NCBI GenBank assembly: GCA_029959085.1
Contig: JARWIR010000008.1
Location: forward strand, 20,880,001 to 20,944,000
Direction of reading: 5' to 3'
Source of the DNA: Nemophila menziesii
Taxonomy: Eukaryota > Streptophyta > Magnoliopsida > Boraginales > Hydrophyllaceae
Length of the DNA stretch: 64,000 nucleotides
Part shown: piece after piece, positions 47,079 to 57,900 of the stretch
Layout of the letters: every line of letters starts with the position of its first letter
Position numbering within the stretch: the first letter of the stretch is position 1
Translations under genes and position numbers: made by a program
Notes under the pieces: generated by a model
The model's input: the letters and a program-made list of their open reading frames with translations, nothing else
Told to the model about the DNA's origin: nothing
The model's database searches: none

Positions 47079-48640
47079 TGGTGGTCCTTTGTGTGTTCTA
47101 AAAATAATGCAATAAATAATCGAACCACAACCGCAAGTGTACGGTTGTCCCAAGTAGTATTTCTGATAATACAGATTCGTTCCAAGGACGGAATGGTTGA
47201 TCACAATGTCTAGCAGATAGTGATTGATGCACTTATGAAAATAAAAGACAATAATATGTTTGTTTGGTTTTTGTTATTAAAGCTAATGAATGAAAGACAA
47301 ATATTAAATTGCAAGTAAAAGCTAAGACGCAAGTAAAATAAGTGAAAACGCAATATGAGAAGTAGCACTTGAGAATGCAAGGATCCTCCCTATCCTATTT
47401 CTTAACTTATGTTGTTTAAGGGCTAAATTAGTCAATTACAATGGTCGGGATTCTAATTTCCTTATACCCCCGTCAGGGTGGACTATAAGGCGATCCTAAA
47501 GTGTCACTAGTCCCGTCAGGGTAAATATGATCCACCGTTGGATGATTAAGTGTTATTACCTCATTGGCCCTAGGATTAGCTAAGCTCGTCAGAATCATTA
47601 ACTTCTATCCTAGATTGAATAAATAGTTCCGTATTTAAACCCCCCGTCAGGATGATCCAATTGCCACTTATTGGAATAGCCTAAATACTATTACCTGTTC
47701 CTAGTTCATGACGCTAAAAACAGTAAACATTCATAATTTATCGAAAAGAGTAAAAGCCCTAATTTAGTTTAATTTATTAAAACCCAAATTCAACATTCGT
47801 TAATTAATAGGAATTGGGATTCACCCATTGTTTGTTCTCAAGCACTAAATAAAACTTAGCTCATATTAAAATGAAATACGAAATTAAAATTAAAGGAATT
47901 CATATTGTTTACAGAATTAAAAAGATAAAAGAACCTAATTTCCGGAATCGGAATGACTACGAACGGAGATATAGACCCTCTCCAGCTCTTGTAGCTTCTT
48001 CTCCTTCCTTCAGTTGCTTCTCTCTGGTGTTTTTAATCTTGTAGAATGTGAATTGTGTGTAAAATAGAAGTCAAGGGCTGATTTTATAGGTGGAAATTCG
48101 GACTTGGACCTAGGCTTTTAATTAAATGAAATATAAAAGGCCCAAGTCCACTAACTTAGCCCAAAATCCCGTAACTGCTGATATACCTTCACTAAAACAG
48201 CTTTTCCCGATGCGTTACAACTCCGATTGACCTCATTCCAGTTGCTAAAGTTCCGTAATTCGATAAGGAATGATTTCTCTTCAAAGGTCAACAGCTAGAT
48301 CATCGCTTAAGCACCTCGAAATCAGCAATCTATGGCCTGGAAAATGGATTTTCAGCTCTAAAAATAATATCTTCGGGATTTCTTTTCAAGTCTTGACTCT
48401 ATCTTTTGATCTTTGACTTTCTCCTTAGACTCCTCTTCTAGCTAAAATCTAAAACCTGTAAAATACTCACTAAAAATACCAATATTACGCGCAAAAGCTT
48501 AATAAATCAAAAATGCTAGAATTAAAAGAGGAAAATCATATTATTGCATATTTAGTCCAAAAGTCTATCGAAATGATTAAATAAACACCAAAAATGATGT
48601 CTCCTAAGGGTCGAAAATAAGAACATTTAAGGAGACATCA
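47079..48640 (-). repeat. 5' LTR of the Athila element
   Basis: 1,562 bp; aligns without visible difference to 35896-37457 at a constant offset of 11,183. TATA-like TATAAAAT reads on the minus strand at 48081-48088. The terminal hairpin is at 48595-48640. Confidence 0.95.
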
Positions 48641-48645
48641 CTGAT
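48641..48645. repeat. Right target-site duplication of the Athila element (CTGAT)
   Basis: Matches 35891-35895. Confidence 0.95.
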
Positions 48646-51600
48646 CCAAATATGCACCAGGTACTTCGCTATTCGACATCCCAGGACAGCCCCTTACTAC
48701 ACTACTGTACCCAACATATGATTTAAATAAATTTGGGGACAATTCATCCTCTAACCCACATTTCCGACACACCGCTCCAACATCCACTCCTCTCACCATA
48801 AGGTTACCATTCGTTGGAAGTCGATCACAAATTGCTCTCCACAAGAGGATCTTTATCTTTTGCGGACATTTAAGAGCCCACACCAATTTCCAATTAAATT
48901 TCGATTCTACTCTAACACTAAGCACCTTATTATACGCTGATTTAACCGTGAATTCCCTTGAACTTTCGAATTTCCACTTTACGAACTTTTCTTCACCCAT
49001 TACAACTTCAATAATTTCCCCTTTAAGTACCTCTCGGCCAGCTAAAATGGTTTTGCACATCCTCGAGTTCGCCGGTTTCACAACTCGATTCATAAAACCG
49101 TCTCTATAATATTTCTAATTGAGAGCTCTCGCCCATAGAGCTGGATCATTCTGTAATATTCTCCATCCTATTTTGTCCAAAAATTATTTATTATAATTGT
49201 GCGCACTTCTTAATCCTAAACCACCTTGTTTTTTTGAGCGACACAAAGTTTCCTAAGCAAGACAGTGGATCTTCCTACCCTTTGTTGACGACCCCCATAT
49301 GAAATCTCAGATTATTCTATTGATCCCCTCATACATGGACATGGATTTTCATTGTTTGCATAACATAAGTCTGTGTAGATGTTAACAATGATTGTTCAAG
49401 TGTAATTCTTCCCGCAATTGAAAGGTTTTTGGCTTTTCCAATTGGGTAGTTTGCTTTGCATACTAGTTGTAAGTCTTCTAAAAAAATCCTCTTGGTAACC
49501 GTGTAAACCAGATTGGCGCACCTAGATACACTCCCAAGTAGTCACTTCTTGTGAATCCACTCCTAACCGCAAGCTCTTCTGCGGTATTGTTTGCGACATT
49601 CCTCGAGAAATAGATCAGTGATTTTTCCGCACTAACTGTCTGACCCGCTTCCTCGCAAAACCCCCTTAGCACCTCCTTAATTAAATCCACCTGGGCTTTT
49701 TTAGCTTCCGCAAAAAGAAGCAGGTCATCTGCAAAAAACATATGAGATATCGGAAGACCCTGCTAATGGAGACGAATGGGTAACCATTCACCCCCATCGT
49801 AGAGCCCTTGTATTAGCATAGATAATATCTCCATACAAAGAACAAAAATATAAGGGGACATAGAATCTCCCTTCCGAATTCCTCGATGTGGTGTGAAGGC
49901 CTTAAGTGGCTCTCCGTTCCAAAGTATGCTCATCCTATTAGTAGACATAGACGACATGATAAACTTCACCCACGCCTCTGGAAAGTCGAAGAAGGATATC
50001 GTGTCCTCTATAAATCTCCAGCTTAATTTATCATAAGATTTTGCTAAGTCAATCTTTAGTGCCATGTAACCTTTTTTTCGATGTGAGCTTTTGCATTCGA
50101 TGATCTACCTCTTGTACCAACACTATGTTATCGATGGTAGAGCGCCCCGGGAGAAAGCTACTCTGATTAGGATCAATCCTTTCAGCAAGAAAAGGGCGGA
50201 TCCTATTCACCATAGCTTTCATGATAAATTTGATCGGTACATTGATAAGACTAATCGGGCGAAGCTGTCCAACAATTTCCGGATCCGTAACTTTAAGAAT
50301 AAGATGAATTATAGTCCCATTTAGATTAGGGGGACTACCCCTTGTCGAACCGCATCTCTAATCTCTCTACAGATATCTTACCCCAAACGCTGCTGAAATT
50401 TCGTCCTTCCCTGGAGCCTTATTCGGATTAGACTGAAATACCACTACCCGAATCTTCATCTGTAAAATCTTCAGCAACTAAGACATTCTCTCCTTCCTCC
50501 AAATAGCTCCAGTGTGGCAACACAAATGGTCCCACAAATCTATCTGAGTATGTATAGAGATTACCAAAATAACTTCGAACTAAAGCGCTTAACTCTGCTT
50601 TTTCATCTACCCAATTTCCATATGAATCCTTAAGTCGTAGAACCTTAGTCTTTTCCCTCCTTTTTAGTGTGGCCAAATGATAATATTTTGTATTGCATTC
50701 ACCTGAGCGTATCCATTTCTCTTTTGACCGTTGAAACCAAATCATTTCTCCTTTGCAAGAACACTGACATACTCATCCCGAAGTTTTTTCCCCAAATAAA
50801 ATAAAGATGAGTTATACAAAACCTGAAGAGATGCAGTAATACCCTTGAGTCTCGCTAATAATCTTCTTTTTTTCCTATAGAGATCCCCAAATGTTTCCTC
50901 CTTCCATTTCGATAACCACTCTTTTATGTTTACTAATCTGGCTCCTAAACCGGTGTTTTCTTGTTTCCAACTCTCCTATACTACTTTTTGAAGGTCTTAT
51001 TTAGACACCACGCATTTTTGTAACAAAATCTTCGATGTAAACGTGTCTGTTCGAACGGTTGAACTTGTATTAGAATAGGTGCATGATCCGAATGCCTTCG
51101 GTCCAGATGTAACACTCTAGCGGATGAAAAAAACGATAGAAATTCAAAATTCCCATAAGATCTATCCAGGCGTCTAAGAATCCTATATCCTGTATTCACG
51201 AATCACACCTGGTAAATCTCGGCCCTTCAGACCCCAAATCCGTCAAATCACAGCCATGTTATTCTTCGATTTTGATCATTCGACGCGTAACTCCCTGTTC
51301 CCCACCTTTATAACCTGCTTCCCCCTACCTGATTAAAGTCACCATCTATTAACCATGGCCTTCTAATATTACTAAATGTCTGACTAAGAGCTTCCCACAA
51401 CCCCTCTCTGTCCAGAGCTTTAGGCCGCGCTTAAATAGCAAAAAATATCCATGTCTCGCAATTCAACCTTGATACTTCAATATTAATCACCTGGGTTCCT
51501 GTTGAATGAACACGAACCTATATGTCCTAATCATCCCATAACAACCATATTCCACCCTTAAAATTATCCGCCTCTACTCTCGCCGAATTTGTTACCCCTA

Positions 51601-51772
51601 GACCTCTAATAATATCATTGTCTCTTTCCTCACTTACTCGAGGCTCTACTATTACTGTTGACCAAATTTTATGGATGTTCATCATCTCTCGGACCACTCG
51701 TTGGAAGTTATTCGACCTCGCTCCATGGAAATTCCAAACCAATATATTTAAAGGTTGAAGAAGGCCTCCCAA
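48646..51772 (-). pseudogene. LINE ORF2 5' part: endonuclease, reverse transcriptase, zinc-binding linker
   Basis: Minus-strand order: apurinic-type endonuclease from ATG 51772 (ILVWNFHGARSNNF, WLIDGDFNQ near 51350, SDHAPILI near 51080); RT fingers and palm (WIRSGECNTKYYHLATLKRR near 50700; KIDLAKSYDKLSW near 50050; GIRKGDSMSPYIF near 49880; catalytic FADD at about 49735); YLGVYLGAP near 49520; and the Cys-rich RVT zinc-binding linker (CDRLPTNGNL...CRKCG near 48790). Several stops and frameshifts separate these blocks, so it is inactive. At its left edge the reading frame runs EVPGAYLDQ straight into LAFGGSNGQQ at 35890 once the Athila element is removed. This is an L1-type plant LINE with C-terminal RNase H. 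Confidence 0.9.
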
Positions 51773-51789
51773 CTTTCAAAAATTTTGTT

Positions 51790-52055
51790 TTGTGTACACA
51801 TAAAAAAACAAATAATTAGTGAAAAACGGAAATAGCGGGATTGAGTTCGAAACTCCTACTGACTTTGGAGAGTTTAACCACTCAGCGGCTGGTAACAGTA
51901 AAAAGAGTGGGCCCTCGGATATTTTACACCCCATGCCAGCGGACTCGGGGGAGCGAGCTGCATCTTCTGATACAGAAAATCAACCGGAGGACCAAGAACT
52001 AGATGAGCTCATGGAGTACGTGCCGGAAACCACAGAGGGTGAGGTATGTTTCTAA
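51790..52055 (+). pseudogene. Possible inverted ORF1 C-terminus of the same LINE
   Basis: The plus strand has an open frame at 51819-52055 ending DTENQPEDQELDELMEYVPE then TTEGEVCF and a stop. The acidic composition resembles C-termini of plant LINE ORF1 proteins, which lie just before ORF2. It is head to head with the ORF2 start at 51772. Target duplication candidates AAGGATTAACGTT lie at 52055-52067 and 34819-34831, just outside. An inverted 5' segment is what twin priming produces. The identity of the ORF is inferred, not recognised. Confidence 0.4.
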
Positions 52056-52194
52056 AGGATTAACGTTATTTCGTCTTCTTGTTTTTTATCTGTTTTTTAT
52101 TTTGGGCAAAAAACAATATATTGTAAACTTGAAAGAAATAGTATAAATTTCTTTTTTTTTCTAATTATTTTCCTTAGTAAATAAAGGGTTACAA

Positions 52195-52560
52195 AATTAG
52201 TCAATCTTTGAAGGATTAGTCTTAGCATCTAAAACTTTAGCCAATTGGGTCGGATATTCTTAGTTACCTAATCTGCTACTATATTCTTATCACTCCTTAC
52301 AAATGAGAATAAGAGATTACATAATTCAGTAATAAAGTAAATGCTACTAATAATATTACAAAATATGGCATTGCTAGTGTCTAAATTATTCGCAAGAGGG
52401 TCCATTAAAGTCTTACGATCGCTCTTAATGATGCAATATTTGTCCTTGTGATCTCTCACAATAAGACATGTCTTCAAGACTCGAAGTGCTTCGGCTTCAA
52501 TTGGACTATCTATTGCAATGTCCCAAACTTTGTATTCAAGTACTGTATATGCTTAGCATG
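52195..52560 (-). pseudogene. LINE RNase H fragment
   Basis: The minus strand reads IEAEALRVLKTCLIV with the conserved Glu, IIKSDRKTLMDPL where the usual DN pair is DR, and FSFVRSDKNIVADQVTK with the final Asp, the LINE RNase H layout, followed by NIRPNWLKF. The N-terminal strands are missing. Confidence 0.65.
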
Positions 52561-52828
52561 GTAACATACAATTGCCGTTTTATTATCTCTAAAAGAATTA
52601 GTATAGTTAATAGGGGGGGGGACCACTTAATAACTTACCTATCTTTCTTACTTGATTCTTCAATTGATTTTGTGTAGGTATGATTCCCAAATTTTGCTTC
52701 TTGATAACCTTTATCATTCACTTTCGTAGGCATAAGTTTTTCTTTGCCTTTTCAGCCACTTATATTCTTACCTTGTCATGTTTCACGTTTCCTACAAGAT
52801 TTCCTTCACTCATATTGTCGTCTCCCAA
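52561..52828. other. No gene recognised
   Basis: Short AT-rich spacer; contains an 8-base G-run near 52613. Confidence 0.4.
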
Positions 52829-54296
52829 TGTGTGATAATAAATAAATCAACAAAAGTGCACGAGTTGTTAACAAGTAATCTAAAGTGAGTAACGAGGTCT
52901 ATCGTCTCCACATGGATGTATTCACGAGTATAATAGTTTAGATGCAAGGTAAATAACAAATAATATAAATAATTTTTTTTTTGGTTTTTGATGATTAAGA
53001 ATAAAATGCAATTAATTAAAAGCGAAATGTAAATAAACTAAGTACGAAAGGAGTGACTATGAGAAAAATATGCTTGAGACTTGATAGTAATCATCGAAGT
53101 CAACTAATTCGACGTTTCCATGTACAAGGGCAAATTGGATAAATTAGATATACCACGTTAATCGGGATTCAATATTCTTCCCAACTTCCTCCCGAGTAGA
53201 CTTGAGAAGCTAACTTACTAGAATTCGTATGCACTAAGTTCAAACCTTAATGCTTACCTGGCTAGTCAAGACCCATTGGGTCACTAACACACACCAGGCA
53301 CCTATTTCCATAACCAAACCCCCATTCCGGACCCTAATTCGATTACCATGATTACTCAATATGTGATAAAAATATGTATATCAATCAAAAACAATTTATA
53401 TATTACAACATAATTAAAATATAATTTATTTAAATAATGTAATCCTAAAATCCAAATACATTAAATTAGTATTCTAGGATTCATACATGAGAAATTCTCA
53501 AGCAATTAAATGTTTGGTTCATACTCAAATAATAAAATCTAGTAGCTAATAATATGAAAATCATGTTCTCCATGAAAAAATAATAAAGATAGAGTTAAAA
53601 AATATGGAAATCAGAGGTGGAATGGTCCAGCAATGTTGATGTCTTCTTCTTTCCTTTTCTCCCCGCCTTTCTTCCTCTTCTATAGTGACTAATGGCGGCT
53701 CCAAGATGATCCAATACTTGTTTATAATGTTAATTGCTGGTATATATAGGTTTATAAATGTTTATTGGATTGTGTGCCTCTTTTAACTCAAAAGTGTTTT
53801 ACTTTTTAGATTTCTGGTTCGAACCACGGCAACGACATTTAGCATAACTTTTTCATTTTAGCTCCGAACCGTGAACCGTTAATACGTGTTCCTGACTTTA
53901 AATCCTCGTTAGATATAAAAGAGATCCTCCAGAATTATTGTCAATGTTTTGTGACACCTCGAACAATCCACTTTCCAAATCTGGCTGGCACAAGCTTTCA
54001 CTTTCTAAAAGGGTTTGAAACTTCCTTTTGCACTATGATTAAGGGGTAATTTTGTTTTCTTCACTTCTCAGCATCATATCAAGGTGTCCTATCTTCCAAG
54101 TACCTAAGAGCTACACAAATAACACACAAATTACGCGCAAAAGCTCTAGAAATAACAATAATCTCCAAAACTTGACAAATCTAAACAAGAAGTGTAAAAC
54201 ATCAAATAATGGGGAAAATCTTCCAATTAGGTCCAATAAACCACTAAAAATATTTCTAATAACTGGATTAATTCATCACAAAAATGGTAGACATCA
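52829..54296 (-). repeat. LTR of a second Athila-like family (3' LTR)
   Basis: About 1,468 bp, TG...CA ends, followed inside by the same polypurine tract and the GTCGTCCCGACAAA motif as the intact Athila. The LTR sequence itself is only distantly related to the other LTRs. No partner LTR was found in the window. Left edge is uncertain by a few bases. Confidence 0.7.
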
Positions 54297-54711
54297 AGAC
54301 CCCCAACTCAAAGTTTTGTCGTCCCGACAAAATAAAGCTCAAAGGGGCCTAAGCCAGATCAATCAAAGGATAAGGGAAGTAGAACATAATGAATGATTTT
54401 AAATAACTATCATAGAAAGTCTCATGTAGTGATGTCCATGAAATAATACACACATACACATAATATACAAACAATAAACACATCATAAATTCAAGATACA
54501 ATTAATTTCACAATGCAAGAAGAAGCTGTTTTCACTTAGGTTGATATGGCAGCTATAGGGTGTTCATCATAACTAACACGTTATCCAATTGTCTACCCTA
54601 GATTCTCCCTAATAATTCAATTGTTACTTATCCATGTATTTAGATATCCTAAGGTCTTTTCGGTAATAGCGTAGGCTTATGGACGATGTGATATGTATAT
54701 TTGGATAATGT
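54297..54711 (-). other. 3' internal region of the second Athila-like relic, left of the copia insertion
   Basis: Non-coding; homologous to 37458-37870. It continues at 59988 on the far side of the copia element, with AATGT duplicated. Confidence 0.75.
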
Positions 54712-54932
54712 TGTTGAAGCTGAAATTGGATAAAAATGCTTAGTGTTCACAAGACACTAATCCTCCATATATATAGAGAAATACATATCACACTAATACA
54801 CAAGGGATATTACACAATAGATAATAAAGTAAACTACCTAATGGATAATAGCATGTACTATACTATCTAATGGATAATAGCATGTACTAATATCCTACGG
54901 GTAATAGGGTGATGCTTTGCTACACTTTAACA
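54712..54932 (-). repeat. 3' LTR of the copia element
   Basis: 221 bp, TGTTGAAGC...TTTAACA on the plus strand; contains a duplicated CTAATGGATAATAGCATGTA unit. Confidence 0.97.
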
Positions 54933-54939
54933 CTCCCCC

Positions 54940-57900
54940 TCAAGCTGGAGCATATATATTATATGTGCCTAGCTTGTTACATATATACTCAACTCTAGGT
55001 CCTCTAAGAGACTTAGTAAATAAGTCGGCTAACTGGTCACTGGAACTAACATAAGACGTTACAATTTCTTTTGATAAAATCTTGTCTCTGGTGAAGTGAC
55101 AATCAACCTCGATGTGTTTGGTACGCTCATGAAATACCGGATTTGAAGCAATGTGTATGGCAGCCTGATTATCACACACAAGTTTCATAGGATTAGGGCA
55201 ATCGACTCTGATTTCTGCAAGTAAATTTCTCACCCATATTAGCTCACAAGTGGCTAAACACATAGCACGGTATTCAGATTCAGCACTTGATCTTGCTACC
55301 ACGTCTTGTTTCTTGCTTTTCCATGAAACTAGATTTCCACCTATGAAGACACAATATCCAGTGGTGGAGCGTCGATCATCTGGGCATCCTGCCCAATCAG
55401 CATCAGAATAACCAACAATTTCTGTATGACCTCGATCACTATATAATATCCCTTTTCCAGGAGCTTCTTTGATATATCTAAGAATACGTATAACTGCTTC
55501 CCAATGACTCTCACATGGTGAATCCATAAACCGACTAACAACACTAACAGCAAATGAGATATCTGGTCGTGTGTGACAAAGATAATTAAGCTTCCCGACT
55601 AATCTTCTGTACCTCCCTGGGTCAGTGAATAGATCCCCCTCATTGCGTATGAGTTTCACATTTGGATCCATTGGGGAGTCACATGGTCGTGCACCAAGCA
55701 TCCCGGCCTCTTCTAATGTATCTAAGGCATACTTTCGCTGTGATATGAATACTCCTTTATCTGATTGTGCCACTTCAATACCAAGGAAGTAGCGTAATTG
55801 TCCCAAATCCTTTGTCTGAAACTGCTTCTGAAGAAATGTCTTCAAATTCTGAATTCCTGATGTATCATCTCCTGTAATTATAATATCATCAACATACACA
55901 ATTAATAATAGACTTCGACCAGAAAGATGTCTATAGAATACCGAGTGATCAACTCCACAACGTGTCAAACCAAACTCAAGTAAGGATTCACTAAACCGTC
56001 CGAACCATGCCCTGGGAGATTGTTTCAATCCGTAAAGAGATTTCTTCAATCGACACACCTTACGAGACTCCCCCTGAGCAACAAACCCTGGAGGTTGCTC
56101 CATATACACCTCTTCCTCAAGATCTCCATTGAGGAAAGCATTCTTAATATCCAGTTGATGAAGAGACCATTTACGCATAGCAGCCATAGAGAGAAAAATA
56201 CGAACAGAAGACATCTTAGCAACAGGTGAAAAAGTATCACTATAATCAACACCGTAAACCTGCGAATAACCTTTAGCCACAAGACGAGCCTTCAAGCGAT
56301 CTACTTTACCATCTGGAGAGACTTTCACAGTAAACACCCATCGACAACCAACTGGGGATTTTCCACTTGGAAGATCAACTAAATCCCAAGTACCATTAGA
56401 ATGTAACGCAGTCATCTCTTCGACCATAGCATCACGCCAACCAGGATTCGTAAGAGCATCTGTGTGAGAAGTAGGGACAGACATAGATGATAGTGAAGTA
56501 ACAAAGGACGCATAAGAAGGTGATAAATGATCATAAGACACAAAAGAAGAAATAGGATGTATAGTGGTGCAATTTCGAATACCTTTTCGTAGAGCAATAG
56601 GAACATCTAAATCGGAGGACACCGGATCCACAGACGGCGAGCAAAGCGGTACAGGCGAGGCAAGCGGCGTTGTCGGTGGAGAAGGGTGACGAGTATAAAC
56701 TTGTAAATCGGGTTGATCTAACCGAGATGTGACTGGAGGGACTATAGAAACCGGTAAGGAGGCGGGGATGTTGACAAGAGGTGGTGAAATAAAGGTAGGG
56801 ACCGGAGGAGCCAATGATTCGATAGCAGTATCAGATATGCTAGATGGGTAGTATGATGAGGACTCAAGAAATGTAACATCAGCACAAACAAACATCCGAT
56901 TCAGAGAAGGAGAATAACAACGATATCCCTTCTGAAAGCGAGTGTACCCAAGAAAGATACACTTAACTGATCGAGCACCTAATTTATCCGTTCCAGGAGA
57001 AAGCATATGAACAAAAGAGACACAACCAAAGACTCGAGGGGGTAATATGTAGAGAGAGTCTCTAGGAAAAAGGATAGAGAAAGGAATTTGATCATGTAAG
57101 ACAGAGGATGGCATGCGGTTGATGAGATAACAAGACGTGAGAACCGCATCATCCCAAAAACGAGACGGGACATTTTTATGAAGGAGAAGGGTACGAGCCG
57201 TATCTATGAGGTGTCTATTCTTTCTTTCGGCGACCCCGTTTTGTTGTGGAGTGTGGGCACATGAGGACTGGTGTATGATCCCACGCTCAGACATAAAAGA
57301 GTGAAAGGATGACGAAAAATACTCTTTAGCATTATCACTACGCAATATACGAACCGGAACACCAAATTGGGTATGAATTTCGGCACAAAATGATGTGAAA
57401 ATAGAAAACAACTCTGAACGATCTTTCATTAGATATAACCAAGTCATACGAGAGTAATCATCTATAAAGGTGACAAAATATCTAAAACCAGTTCGAGACG
57501 TAGTACGACAAGGACCCCAAACATCAGAGTGAACTAAAGCAAAAGGAGAACTAGCTCGCTTATTGACACGACTAACAAAAGAGCTACGAACATGTTTTCC
57601 TAACTGACACGACTCACAAGAGAGTTCTCGAACATGATTAAGACCAAAAACCATTTTCTTCAGGGTAGGAAGCGATGGATGACCAAGACGACAATGAATC
57701 TGCTCGGGCGGAAGATCAACAAGACAAGCAGTAGAAGAGGGAACATCCATATAGTAAAGACCCCGCTCCTCATGCCCTGTACCAATCTGCTCTTGAGTCC
57801 GAAGATCCTGTACAACCACAGAGTCAGGGGTAAATATCACAGAACAATTAAGACGCTTGGTAAGTTGACTGACTGACATAAGATTAAAAGAGAATTTAGG

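Larger units (their letters stand above)
35896..48640 (-). mobile_element. Complete Athila-type Ty3/gypsy LTR retrotransposon, 12,745 bp
   Basis: Order on the minus strand: 5' LTR (47079-48640), tRNA-Asp primer site (47055-47072), gag-pol ORF (46944-41299), hairpin repeats (about 41066-40650), a second ORF (40268-38937), a non-coding 3' region, polypurine tract (about 37470-37458), 3' LTR (35896-37457). The LTRs are both 1,562 bp and I see no difference between them, so insertion is recent. Target duplication CTGAT is perfect. Length, LTR size, primer and the downstream ORF all fit the Athila clade of plant Ty3/gypsy elements. It lies within a LINE. Confidence 0.95.
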
